Assembly (NCBI RefSeq): GCF_042679605.1
Contig: NZ_JBHTMU010000016.1
Location: 1-64,000, forward strand
Reading direction: 5' to 3'
Source: Litorisediminicola beolgyonensis
GTDB taxonomy: Bacteria; Pseudomonadota; Alphaproteobacteria; Rhodobacterales; Rhodobacteraceae
Length of the DNA stretch: 64,000 nucleotides
Positions 1 through 9,437 of the stretch are shown piece after piece. The position numbers and the translations under genes were made by a program. The notes under the pieces were generated by a model. It ran no database searches. It was not told where the DNA came from and worked only from the letters and a program-made list of their open reading frames with translations. Numbering within the stretch: the stretch's first letter is position 1; every line of letters begins with the position of its first letter.

Positions 1-357
1 GCAGCGCCCGTGCGCCCGATCCGGCCGCAGCGCGCGCCTGAGCCCGTCGCGACCGCCGCGGCCCCCGAGGCGACCGGCTTTGCCGAATACGCCGAGCGCA
101 TGGGCGCGACGGATCTGCCGGAACTGCTCGAAGCGGCCGCCGCCTACATGGCTTTCGTCGAGAAGGTGCCGCAGTTCTCGCGGCCTCAGCTCATGAACAA
201 GGTGCGTGAGGTCGAGGAAGAGGAATCCTCGCGCGAGGATCGCCTGCGCAGCTTCGGCCAGCTCCTCCGCGAGGGGAAGATCGCCAAGATCGACGGTGGC
301 CGGTTCACCGCGTCGGAGCGGATCCGTTACCGCCCGACCGACCGCGCCGCCGGATAA
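1..357 (+). CDS. C-terminal part of an unidentified protein (5' end outside window)
   Basis: The frame is open from the first base to the TAA at 355-357, so the gene begins upstream; 118 residues are visible. An Ala/Pro/Arg-rich linker of about 25 residues is followed by a compact, charged, helix-rich stretch (motifs FAEYAERMGA, FSRPQLMNKV) and a short basic tail. I do not recognise the family. Codon use is that of the high-GC host. It converges on the DUF2842/purA pair, with palindromic hairpins between them. Confidence 0.7.
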   Translation, partial: AAPVRPIRPQRAPEPVATAAAPEATGFAEYAERMGATDLPELLEAAAAYMAFVEKVPQFSRPQLMNKVREVEEEESSREDRLRSFGQLLREGKIAKIDGGRFTASERIRYRPTDRAAG

Positions 358-378
358 TCCGGTCGTCCCGCGCCGGAT

Positions 379-408
379 GGTCGAGATTTTTATCTAAAAA
401 TCTCGACC
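379..408. terminator. Palindromic hairpin, probable bidirectional terminator
   Basis: Perfect 14-bp inverted repeat (379-392 with 395-408) around a 2-nt centre. The stem begins GGTCGAGA and runs into ATTTTTA/TAAAAAT, so either strand gives a hairpin with an A/U-rich apex. It lies between convergent genes, so a bidirectional terminator is likely. Confidence 0.6.
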
Positions 409-435
409 CCGCGCTTGAGGGAGCACCGGACAAGA

Positions 436-487
436 TCGCGCCGCCCGACTGCTCGCGGGCGGCGCGACATTTTTAACTAAAAATGTC
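436..487. terminator. GC hairpin plus second ATTTTTA-TAAAAAT palindrome
   Basis: A 12-bp GC-rich stem (436-447 with 456-467) is followed at once by a 10-bp perfect palindrome (466-475 with 478-487) of the same ATTTTTA/TAAAAAT type as the hairpin at 379-408. It abuts the TAA of the minus-strand DUF2842 gene and should terminate that unit. Confidence 0.6.
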
Positions 488-720
488 TTAGTCCTCGGTG
501 CCGTCGCGGGCCTCGGGATCGGGCTGACCGATGCCCTTGAAGATCGGCTTCAGCGGAAAGGTCCAGAGGATGCCGAGCCCGACATAGATCGCCAGTTCCA
601 GAAGGATCGGCGGCCGGTCAAAGAGCGCCACCACGCTGATCGCGACCACGACATAGAGCGGCAGCGCCACCAGCAGCACCAGAAGCGACAGCCGCCGCCG
701 GGCTTTCCAAGACAGCGCCA

Positions 721-721
<1 letters not shown>
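488..721 (-). CDS. DUF2842 family small membrane protein
   Basis: 77 residues. A basic N-terminus (KARRR) is followed by a first hydrophobic span (about residues 12-32) and a second (about 40-58), then an acidic hydrophilic tail, so it is an inner-membrane protein with two helices. The ATG at 719-721 shares one base with the TGA of purA, implying translational coupling. DUF2842 proteins sit downstream of purA in many Rhodobacteraceae; their function is unknown. A longer ORF in this frame running back into purA is a shadow. Confidence 0.8.
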
Positions 722-2013
<1,292 letters not shown>

Positions 2014-2098
2014 GCTCTTCTCCGCAACAGCGCTTCAGACGCCGCCGTCTTATCGGGGCCGCGCCGGTGACGAAACCGGAAAAAACGCCGCGCGCCGG

Positions 2099-2758
2099 TT
2101 ATTCGGCGAGGATCAGGAAGCCGTCATCCGGCGCGATGCTCTCGCGGAAATCGCCGCTGCGCTCGGTGGAGAAGTCGATCTCGGCCGATAGATCGGAGCC
2201 CGCGAAGAGCCGCCCGCTGTCCTCCTGAACACCGACCGCACCATCCGCATCCGCGGTCACGGCGGCGATGAAGCTTTCCTCGCCGCGTCCGAAATCGCGC
2301 TCGCCCGAGAGGATACCCTCGAAGCGGGCCTCGAAGAACTAGTCGGTGATATCGCTTTCGGTGACACGAAGCTGGCCGGAATAGGTGCCGATCAGGCGGA
2401 CATCCTCGGGCGTGTCGGCATCATAGGGGCCGCCGAACTCGCTGAAGTTCCCTGCCCGGCCCGACACGCTCGAGCGGTCGAAATCGAAGGTCATGCGTGC
2501 GTCGCCAAGGATCACGCGATCCTCATCCGCCGGAACCGAGCTGTTCTCGCGGATATCGAGCCCCATGAGGCCCGCCATCTCGACCGATCCCGTCAGCTCG
2601 TCGGGCTCGGGCGCGCGCACTTTGTCGACCTCGTCCACGAAGCGCTCGAGAAGCGCCACCTGGCGCGGCAGGTCCGACCCGCCTCCGCCACCGCCGCTGC
2701 TGCATGCCGCCAGAAGCGCGCAAAGGGCCGCGCCCGTCACCAGTGTCACCCTCGTCAT
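2099..2758 (-). pseudogene. Lipoprotein gene interrupted by an in-frame amber codon
   Basis: The frame from the ATG at 2758 encodes a lipoprotein: signal peptide with lipobox LLAAC (Cys about residue 18), a glycine run, then a conserved-looking domain with FSEFGGPYDAD and GTYSGQLRVTESDITD. It meets TAG at 2339-2341. The same frame stays open for a further 79 codons with typical host codon use (FFEARFEGIL, then SFIAAVTADADG) to TAA at 2099-2101. The full product would be about 219 residues and looks like TbpB-type or related beta-barrel lipoproteins. One nonsense change explains the split. A truncated 139-residue lipoprotein is still possible. Confidence 0.75.
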
Positions 2759-2932
2759 GCCGCTTACCTCGCACACCCAAAACCGAGTCTCCCGCAATCC
2801 TTAATCCCGAACGCGGCACCGCGCCATTCACAAAGACGCGGCACGATCCGCCTGTCGTCGCGGCCTGCTTGCAGCCCGGAGCGCTTTTCCCTACATAGCG
2901 CGCGATACCGAACACGCAGGCGCCCGTACCCC

Positions 2933-3319
2933 ATGCAGAACGTCATCCTCGTCGTCCATCTTCTTCTCGCGCTCTCGCTGATCGGCGTCGTGCTGATGCA
3001 GCGCTCCGAGGGCGGCGGGCTTGGCATGGGCGGCGGTGGCGGCGCGTTCTCGGCGCGCTCGGCGGGCACCGCGCTCGGCAAGGTGACCTGGGGGCTTGCC
3101 GCCTGTTTCATCGCCACCTCGATCACGCTGACGGTCCTCGCCGCTGCGGACAATGCGGGCGGCTCGGTCATCGACCGGATCGGATCGGGCAGCACCGAGA
3201 CCCCGGCAGAAGACGCCACCGCGCCCGCCCTGCCCGATCTCGAAACCGACGGGCTCCTGCCGCCGCCCTCTTCCGACAGCGGCTCGGGCGACGCGCCGCT
3301 GGTTCCGCGCGCGGACTGA
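2933..3319 (+). CDS. secG: Protein-export membrane protein SecG
   Basis: 128 residues. SecG is the small accessory subunit of the SecYEG translocon. Two transmembrane helices (about 3-22 and 50-72) flank the characteristic loop VLMQRSEGGGLGMGGGGG. The acidic, Pro-rich C-terminal extension (about 80-128) is typical of alphaproteobacterial SecG. It lies directly upstream of pyrG, a common arrangement in this group. Confidence 0.95.
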   Translation: MQNVILVVHLLLALSLIGVVLMQRSEGGGLGMGGGGGAFSARSAGTALGKVTWGLAACFIATSITLTVLAAADNAGGSVIDRIGSGSTETPAEDATAPALPDLETDGLLPPPSSDSGSGDAPLVPRAD

Positions 3320-3340
3320 TCCGCCAATCCACCATCCCTT

Positions 3341-3363
3341 GAGGCGCGTTTCTTTCGCGCCTC
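3341..3363 (+). terminator. Possible terminator hairpin after secG
   Basis: An 8-bp stem GAGGCGCG (3341-3348) pairs with CGCGCCTC (3356-3363) around a T-rich loop, 21 nt after the secG stop. No clear U-tract follows, so it may only attenuate transcription into pyrG. Confidence 0.4.
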
Positions 3364-3512
3364 GACATCTTGCGTTCTTCATGGACAGGCGGCTGCGAAT
3401 CTCCTATAGCTGAGATCCCGTGGTGCTGCGTTTTTCGAGCGGCGCAGATGCATCAGATCGGGTCGGTCTCCGGCCCATTCGAGCAGAGAAATCACGGGGA
3501 GCAACGCCCGAC

Positions 3513-5156
3513 ATGGCACGTTTCATTTTCATCACCGGCGGCGTGGTCTCGTCTCTCGGCAAAGGTCTTGCGTCCGCGGCGCTGGGGGCGCTTCTCCAGG
3601 CGCGCGGCTTCTCGGTCCGGCTCCGCAAGCTCGATCCCTATCTCAACGTCGATCCCGGCACGATGTCGCCCTTCGAGCATGGCGAGGTCTTCGTCACAGA
3701 TGACGGCGCGGAGACCGATCTCGACCTCGGCCATTACGAGCGCTTCACCGGCGTGCCCGCCCGCAAGACCGACTCGATCTCCTCGGGGCGCATCTACACC
3801 AACGTGCTGGAGAAGGAGCGCCGCGGCGATTACCTCGGCAAGACCATCCAGGTGATCCCGCACGTCACCAACGAGATCAAGGACTTCATCGCCATCGGCG
3901 AGGACGAGGTCGATTTCATGCTTTGCGAGATCGGCGGCACCGTCGGCGATATCGAGGGCCTGCCCTTCTTCGAGGCGATCCGCCAGTTCTCCCAGGACCG
4001 TCCGCGCGGCCAGTGCATCTTCATGCACCTCACGCTCCTGCCCTGGATCAAGGCCAGCGGCGAGCTCAAGACCAAGCCGACCCAGCACTCGGTCAAGGAG
4101 CTGCGCTCCATCGGCCTGGCGCCCGACATCCTCGTCTGCCGCTCCGAGGGGCCGATCCCGCAGAAGGAGCGCGAGAAGCTGGCGCTCTTCTGCAATGTCC
4201 GCCCCGACAGCGTGATCGCGGCGCAGGACCTGTCGTCGATCTACGATGCGCCGCTCGCCTATCACCGCGAGGGGCTCGACCAGGCGGTGCTCGACGCGTT
4301 CCAGATCAGCCCCGCGCCCCGGCCCGACCTGACCCGCTGGGAGGACGTGTCGGACCGCATCCACAACCCCGAGGGCGAGGTCAACGTCGCCATCGTCGGC
4401 AAATACACCCAACTCGAGGACGCCTACAAATCCATCGCCGAGGCGCTGACCCATGGCGGGCTCGCCAACCGGGTCAAGGTCAATGTCGACTGGGTCGATG
4501 CCGAGATCTTCGAGCGCGAGGACCCCGCCGCCCATCTCACCGGCTTCCACGCCATCCTCGTGCCCGGCGGCTTCGGCGAGCGCGGCACCGAGGGCAAGAT
4601 CCGCGCCGCGCAGTTTGCCCGCGAGCACAAGGTGCCCTATCTCGGCATCTGCCTCGGCATGCAGATGGCGGTGATCGAGGCCGCCCGCAACGTCGCCGGC
4701 GTCACCCGCGCCGGGTCCGAGGAGTTCGACCACGAGGCCGGCAAGAAGCGCTTCGAGCCGGTGGTCTATCACCTCAAGGAATGGGTGCAGGGCAACGAGA
4801 AGGTCAACCGCTCGGTGGCCGACGACAAGGGCGGCACGATGCGGCTCGGCGCCTATGACGCGGTGCTGACCGAGGGCTCCAAGGTGGCGCAGGTCTACGG
4901 CACGACGACGATCGACGAACGCCACCGCCACCGCTACGAGGTCGACATCACCTATCGCGACGCGCTCGAGGCCGCGGGCCTGTGCTTCTCCGGCATGTCG
5001 CCGGACGGCCGCCTGCCCGAGATCGTCGAATGGTCCGACCACCCCTGGTTCATCGGCGTCCAGTTCCACCCGGAGCTGAAGTCGAAACCCTTTGACCCGC
5101 ATCCGTTGTTCAGGGATTTTATCCGGGCGGCGAAAGAGGTGTCGCGGTTGGTGTGA
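3513..5156 (+). CDS. pyrG: CTP synthase
   Basis: 547 residues, full length. It converts UTP to CTP using ATP and glutamine-derived ammonia. The N-terminal synthetase domain begins FIFITGGVVSSLGKG (P-loop). The C-terminal glutaminase domain has nucleophile C380 in GICLGMQ and a C-terminal FHPEL segment with His and Glu of the triad. The ATG at 3513 is chosen over an in-frame ATG 31 codons upstream because homology begins at MARFIFITGG and GGGGAG precedes it. Confidence 0.98.
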   Translation: MARFIFITGGVVSSLGKGLASAALGALLQARGFSVRLRKLDPYLNVDPGTMSPFEHGEVFVTDDGAETDLDLGHYERFTGVPARKTDSISSGRIYTNVLEKERRGDYLGKTIQVIPHVTNEIKDFIAIGEDEVDFMLCEIGGTVGDIEGLPFFEAIRQFSQDRPRGQCIFMHLTLLPWIKASGELKTKPTQHSVKELRSIGLAPDILVCRSEGPIPQKEREKLALFCNVRPDSVIAAQDLSSIYDAPLAYHREGLDQAVLDAFQISPAPRPDLTRWEDVSDRIHNPEGEVNVAIVGKYTQLEDAYKSIAEALTHGGLANRVKVNVDWVDAEIFEREDPAAHLTGFHAILVPGGFGERGTEGKIRAAQFAREHKVPYLGICLGMQMAVIEAARNVAGVTRAGSEEFDHEAGKKRFEPVVYHLKEWVQGNEKVNRSVADDKGGTMRLGAYDAVLTEGSKVAQVYGTTTIDERHRHRYEVDITYRDALEAAGLCFSGMSPDGRLPEIVEWSDHPWFIGVQFHPELKSKPFDPHPLFRDFIRAAKEVSRLV

Positions 5157-5159
5157 GGA

Positions 5160-6134
5160 ATGAAGCGACCAGCACTTACCATTGGAAATATCACTTCCGA
5201 ACCAGTTGAGATTACGAAACAAAAATTCAACGAGTATATCTCATGCTCTAAAGACTACGAAACATTATACGAGCTGGAGGATTACTTCTCAGTTTTTGCC
5301 AAGGCCTACGTTCAGTTTGAGAAAACGTTGCTGGAAGCGACTTTGCATCACAGACTCGACTCTCAAATTGCGGAGAACTTCCTAATCAGATCGGACAGAG
5401 ACCGAATACTTATCAACTCTGCGATCATTAATCTACTTACGGCCTTCCGTAGCTATGAAGAATTCTGCTTTCGAATAAAATTTTCCGAGCCTGATGGAAA
5501 AAGGCTGCGGGACCCAATAAAACAAAACTTCTCACAGGCATTCGACGAAAGCCTTTGCTACCGCCTTTGCTGTGCGCTGCGAAATATATCGCTTCATCAA
5601 GCCCTTCCGATCACCAGTTTACGCTACGAAAACCAAAACCAATGGAGGGGCGAGACAAGAAGGAAACGGCCGCCCCAAAGAACCCTTCACGGTCTAAATA
5701 TCTCCATTGAAACCGATATCTTCTCCTCCAATAGTCGAGTGAGAGCGGAGACGCGAAAGGAGCTCAGCGAGGTCAAAGAAAAATACATTGACGCAAAGCT
5801 TCTTATTAGGGCCTTTTCAGAAAAACTGTTTCACACCCACCAAAGAAACAGGGAAGTCACGAACCCCCTACTTGTGGCATGCCATCGGACAGCAGATTCC
5901 GCTATATCTTTTTTCTCTCAGAGCACCGGCGAAACTCCAGAACGGTTATTTATGGTGGATTTAGACGAAATTCCTGTCGAGCCGATATTTTTTCACGGAA
6001 TAGACAAGTCCCTTATGACGCGCAGCCGTGCGAGCTGGCTCTGCTTAAACGCGCTTAAAACTATGTTTGTTTCGAGTGAGATCCGAAAGAACAGAGATAC
6101 GTTTTACCCTCATCCAGATGTCTGGGTGCCGTAA
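5160..6134 (+). CDS. AT-rich unknown protein with HEPN-like R-N-x3-H motif
   Basis: 324 residues, clearly AT-richer than its neighbours and with codons the host avoids (ATA, AAA, TTT), so probably acquired. Residues 84-102 (ILINSAIINLLTAFRSYEE) are a predicted helix, and 135-150 contain LRNISLHQALPI, an R141-N142-x3-H146 motif of the kind that marks HEPN-superfamily RNases, which are frequent in toxin-antitoxin and abortive-infection systems. No second domain is recognised. The ATG lies 4 nt after the pyrG stop with no well-spaced Shine-Dalgarno, so the start is uncertain. No antitoxin-like partner is adjacent. The HEPN assignment is inference from the motif. Confidence 0.6.
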   Translation: MKRPALTIGNITSEPVEITKQKFNEYISCSKDYETLYELEDYFSVFAKAYVQFEKTLLEATLHHRLDSQIAENFLIRSDRDRILINSAIINLLTAFRSYEEFCFRIKFSEPDGKRLRDPIKQNFSQAFDESLCYRLCCALRNISLHQALPITSLRYENQNQWRGETRRKRPPQRTLHGLNISIETDIFSSNSRVRAETRKELSEVKEKYIDAKLLIRAFSEKLFHTHQRNREVTNPLLVACHRTADSAISFFSQSTGETPERLFMVDLDEIPVEPIFFHGIDKSLMTRSRASWLCLNALKTMFVSSEIRKNRDTFYPHPDVWVP

Positions 6135-6192
6135 TTGCGTATCCTTTCTTCGCATTACCTAAGCGCAGTATAGAATCTGCGCCGACCCGCGG

Positions 6193-6537
6193 GGTGGCGC
6201 TCCGAACCTCCGGTCCGCGCGCTTTATCCCAGCCAAATCCGGACGATCTCACCCGTCTCACCAAGCCTCACCATAGCGCCGCCCCGGGGGGCGGGTCGGC
6301 GCTGGCGCGGCGGCCTGCGGCCTTGATTCCGCGCCCGGAAGAAGATTGCACGGCGTATCGGAACGGGTGGTGGCGCTCCGAACCTCCGATCCGCGCGCTT
6401 TATCCCGGCCAAATCCGGACGACCTCGCCCGTCTCACCAAGCCTCACCAAAGCGCCGCCCCGGGGGGCGGGTCATGCCAGAGGCATGCCTCCGGCATGAC
6501 GCTGGCGCGGCGGCCTTCGGCCTTGATTCCGCGCCCG
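6193..6537. repeat. Two direct copies of a ~145-bp element
   Basis: This stretch separates the AT-rich ORF from rlmJ and holds no gene I can support. Copy 1 is about 6193-6337 and copy 2 about 6369-6537. Both begin GGTGGCGCTCCGAACCTCCG, contain a C/G-run core (GCCGCCCCGGGGGGCGGGTC) and end TTGATTCCGCGCCCG. Copy 2 carries a roughly 24-bp insertion at about 6468-6500 that forms its own hairpin (GTCATGCC with GGCATGAC). Short peptides readable here are a consequence of the repeat. The region 6538-6661 shows nothing clear. Confidence 0.8.
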
Positions 6538-6661
6538 TGAGAAGGACCACAGGTCGGCGTGACGACGGCACAGTGACACTTGGTCGTCTTGCTCACCGGA
6601 GCGCCCCGGCCCAACGCACCCGCCCATTGCGCCGCTCCCCGTCCCGGTCCATCAAGGCGCT

Positions 6662-7468
6662 ATGCTGTCCTACCAACACGCCTATCACGCCGGAAACCTC
6701 GCGGATGTGCACAAGCACGGGCTCCTCGCCTGGGCGCTCGACTACCTGACCCGCAAGGACAAGCCGCTCAGCTATATCGAGACCCATGCCGGGCGCGGGC
6801 TCTACGATCTCTCAGGGCCCGAAGCGACAAAGACCGGCGAGGCGGCGCAGGGCATCGCGCGGGCCGAGGCGGCCTTCCCCTCCGACCACCCCTATCGCCG
6901 CGTGCTCACCGCGCTCCGCGCCGCGCAGGGCGAGACCGCCTATCCCGGCTCACCGCTCGTGGCCCAGGCGATCCTGCGCGACAGCGACACGCGGCACCTG
7001 GCCGAGCTGCACCCCGGCGAGCACGCGGCGCTCGCACAGGCGGCCAAGGGCGCGCGGCTCTACCGCGAAGACGGGTTCGCCCTCGCCCACAGCCTCGTGC
7101 CGCCCACGCCCCGGCGGGGGCTCCTGCTCTGCGATCCCTCCTACGAGATCAAGGCCGATTACGCCGCGATCCCGCGCCATTTCCAGAAGCTCCACAAGGC
7201 CTGGAACGTCGGCATCCTGATGCTCTGGTACCCGATCCTCGCCGATGCGCGCCACGCGCCGATGCTCGACGCGCTGACCCGCGCCTTCCCCGAGGCGCAC
7301 CGCTCCGAGATCCGTTTTCCGCCCGCGCGCGAGGGCCACGGGATGACCGGCTCGGGGCTCTTCACGGTGAACCCGCCCTTTGGCCTCGCCGAAGAGAGCG
7401 CGCGGCTGGCTGCCGCCCTTGCACAGACAGAGATGGACAAGACCCGCCCTCTTCGCCACTCTCGATAG
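6662..7468 (+). CDS. rlmJ: 23S rRNA (adenine-2030-N6)-methyltransferase RlmJ
   Basis: 268 residues. RlmJ uses S-adenosylmethionine to methylate A2030 of 23S rRNA. The family start MLSYQHAYHAGNLADVHKH is intact, ETHAGRG (40-46) matches the SAM-binding motif, and DPSYE (158-162) is the N6-adenine catalytic motif. Further conserved segments LWYPI and GSGLFTVNPP follow. It is a single gene after the repeats, and the last two bases of the preceding 120 nt give no strong terminator. Confidence 0.93.
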   Translation: MLSYQHAYHAGNLADVHKHGLLAWALDYLTRKDKPLSYIETHAGRGLYDLSGPEATKTGEAAQGIARAEAAFPSDHPYRRVLTALRAAQGETAYPGSPLVAQAILRDSDTRHLAELHPGEHAALAQAAKGARLYREDGFALAHSLVPPTPRRGLLLCDPSYEIKADYAAIPRHFQKLHKAWNVGILMLWYPILADARHAPMLDALTRAFPEAHRSEIRFPPAREGHGMTGSGLFTVNPPFGLAEESARLAAALAQTEMDKTRPLRHSR

Positions 7469-7537
7469 GTGATGACGCTGCCGCTCGCCCCTCCGCCACG
7501 CCGCACCGATCCGGCCCGCCGGAGCGTCTGATCCGAC

Positions 7538-7945
7538 ATGTCCACACGTCTGCTCTATTGGCTCAATGCGCCCGATGTCGCCTGGCTCGATCCGGCCGAC
7601 ACGCCCCTGGCGCTCGGGACCCTGGCGCTGATGGTGGCCGAGGCGCAGCCGGGCTCCTGCCTTGCCGCGCCGGGCGCGATCGACCGGGTCCTCGCCGAGC
7701 GCTACGACCTGACGCGCCGCGAGGCGGCCGAGATGCGCAGCTCCTGCGACCGGGTGGCGCGCGGTGCGCCTGCGCTCGCGGTCTACGGCGCTCTGATCCG
7801 CGCGCATGTGCCCGAGCCCGAGCGCCGCGCCTTCCTGAGCACTCTGGCCGCGACCCTGGCCGAGACGCAGCCCGAAACCGACGTCGCGCTCGGCTCCGCC
7901 TTCGGCATCGCGCCCGACACCGCGCGCCTCAGCCCCACCCGCTGA
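7538..7945 (+). CDS. TerB-like protein, diverged copy
   Basis: 135 residues, all-helical, cytoplasmic. It aligns by eye with the next gene: both have a leading LAL..LAL helix, an IDRVLAERY/IDQVLAARY segment and a similar C-terminal helix. It lacks most of the acidic residues that mark TerB metal-binding sites, so it may be degenerate. GGAG lies 13 nt before the ATG. The function is unknown. Confidence 0.65.
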   Translation: MSTRLLYWLNAPDVAWLDPADTPLALGTLALMVAEAQPGSCLAAPGAIDRVLAERYDLTRREAAEMRSSCDRVARGAPALAVYGALIRAHVPEPERRAFLSTLAATLAETQPETDVALGSAFGIAPDTARLSPTR

Positions 7946-8004
7946 CCGCGCCTCTCCGAGCGACAGCCCTTGGCGCGGGGCGGCGCGGCCTCTATGTCTG
8001 TCCC

Positions 8005-8442
8005 ATGTTCGCCGATCTCCTGCGTCGCCTGAGCGCGCCCGCCCCCGACCCCCTGACCGACACCGACGCCCGGCTCGCGCTGGCGGCTCTTCTGGTGCGG
8101 CTCGCGCGGTCCGACAACGATTATGCCCCCGGCGAACGCGACCGGATCGACCAGGTGCTGGCCGCGCGCTACGCGCTCTCGCCCGACGCCGCGACCGCGC
8201 TGCGGCAGGAGGCCGAGGCGCTCGAGGCGGAGGCCCCCGACACGGTGCGCTTCACCCGCGCGATCAAGGACGCCGTGCCCTACGAGCACCGTATCGGCGT
8301 GGTCGAGGCGTTGTGGCAGGTCGCCCTCGCCGATGGCCAGCGCGACCCCGAGGAGGATGCGCTCCTGCGGCTCGTCGCCAGTCTTCTGGGCATCTCGGAC
8401 CAGGACAGCGCCCGCGCGCGCCAGCGCGTCGCCCGCGACTGA
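8005..8442 (+). CDS. TerB family (tellurite-resistance-like) protein
   Basis: 145 residues. TerB-like helical domain: RLARSDNDYAPGERDRID (about 32-49) and a second half with VALADGQRDPEEDALL. These D/E-rich loops fit the internal two-fold acidic sites of TerB proteins. Proteins of this short type are widespread in Rhodobacteraceae and rarely associated with real tellurite resistance, so the role is unknown. The ATG at 8005 is chosen because upstream codons in the frame are shadows of other genes. It is a tandem paralogue of the preceding gene. Confidence 0.75.
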   Translation: MFADLLRRLSAPAPDPLTDTDARLALAALLVRLARSDNDYAPGERDRIDQVLAARYALSPDAATALRQEAEALEAEAPDTVRFTRAIKDAVPYEHRIGVVEALWQVALADGQRDPEEDALLRLVASLLGISDQDSARARQRVARD

Positions 8443-8512
8443 GCGGCGGGATTGCGCCCGAGGGTCCGGACCGCCATCATGGCGCGACCTAAGCTCGGAG
8501 CCCGGTATCCAC

Positions 8513-9295
8513 GTGACCCTCGATGACAACGCCCCCGTCCTTTCGATCCGTAACCTGCACAAGTGCTACGGCGCGCTGGAGGTTCTGAAGGGCGTCGACA
8601 TCACCGCCCATCGCGGCGACGTGGTGTCGCTGATCGGCTCCTCGGGCTCCGGCAAATCGACGCTCCTGCGCTGCGCCAATCTCCTGGAGGACAGCCAGGA
8701 GGGCGAGATCCTGTTCAAGGGCGAGCCGGTGCGCTGGTCCGGCAAAGGCCTGTCGCGCCGCCCAGGTGACGCCAAGCAGGTGCTGCGCATCCGCACCAAT
8801 CTCTCGATGGTGTTCCAGCAGTTCAACCTCTGGTCCCACATGACGATCCTGCAGAACGTCATGGAAGCGCCGGTCACGGTACTGAAGCGCGACCCCAAGG
8901 AGGTCGCGGAGGCGGCGCATCGCTACCTCGCCAAGGTCGGGATCGGCGACAAGGCCGATGTCTACCCCGCGCAGCTCTCCGGCGGCCAGCAGCAGCGCGC
9001 CGCGATCGCCCGCGCGCTCTGCATGGAGCCCGAGGCGCTCCTCTTCGACGAGCCGACCTCGGCGCTCGACCCCGAGCTCGAACAGGAGGTGGTCAAGGTC
9101 ATCCGCGATCTCGCGCGCGAGGGGCGGACCATGCTGATCGTGACCCATGACATGAAGATGGCGCGCGACGTCTCGAGCCATGTCGTGTTCCTGCACCAGG
9201 GCCGGATCGAAGAGGAAGGCGCCCCCGACCGGCTCTTCGGCGCGCCCGAAAGCGAGCGGCTGCGCGGCTTTCTCTCGGCCACCCAGGCGGCCTGA
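8513..9295 (+). CDS. PAAT-family ABC transporter ATP-binding protein
   Basis: 260 residues from GTG 8513. Walker A GSSGSGKST at 42-50, Q-loop FQQFNLW, signature LSGGQQQR from 155, Walker B LLFDEP at 176-181, and the switch His in VTHD. It is HisP/GlnQ-like and energises uptake of polar amino acids or opines at the inner membrane. It is first of a run with a binding protein and two permeases, then gamma-glutamylation genes, which suggests a nitrogen-rich amine or basic amino acid as substrate. The GTG start is inferred from homology beginning near VLSIRNLHKCYG. Confidence 0.93.
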   Translation: MTLDDNAPVLSIRNLHKCYGALEVLKGVDITAHRGDVVSLIGSSGSGKSTLLRCANLLEDSQEGEILFKGEPVRWSGKGLSRRPGDAKQVLRIRTNLSMVFQQFNLWSHMTILQNVMEAPVTVLKRDPKEVAEAAHRYLAKVGIGDKADVYPAQLSGGQQQRAAIARALCMEPEALLFDEPTSALDPELEQEVVKVIRDLAREGRTMLIVTHDMKMARDVSSHVVFLHQGRIEEEGAPDRLFGAPESERLRGFLSATQAA

Positions 9296-9437
9296 ACGCC
9301 TGCCTCCCGGGCGGGCAATCCGCCGCTGCCACCCCCGGCTGACGCCGCGACCCCCTTGCTCCTGTGGCGGTTTGCCGTAACGTCGTCGCGTCAGGGCCCG
9401 TCAGAGGCCCGGGATGCACGTCATTGGGAGAATTGTG

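Noticed and set aside
3492..5222. 576-codon open frame antisense to pyrG
   Set aside because: It is the complement of a well-conserved gene in high-GC DNA; no ribosome site or family features.
5160..6190. Insertion sequence carrying the AT-rich ORF
   Set aside because: No terminal inverted repeats or transposase were seen at its borders.
6194..6540. Several small ORFs in the repeats upstream of rlmJ
   Set aside because: Similar peptides from both copies only reflect the DNA repeat; no codon bias or start signals.
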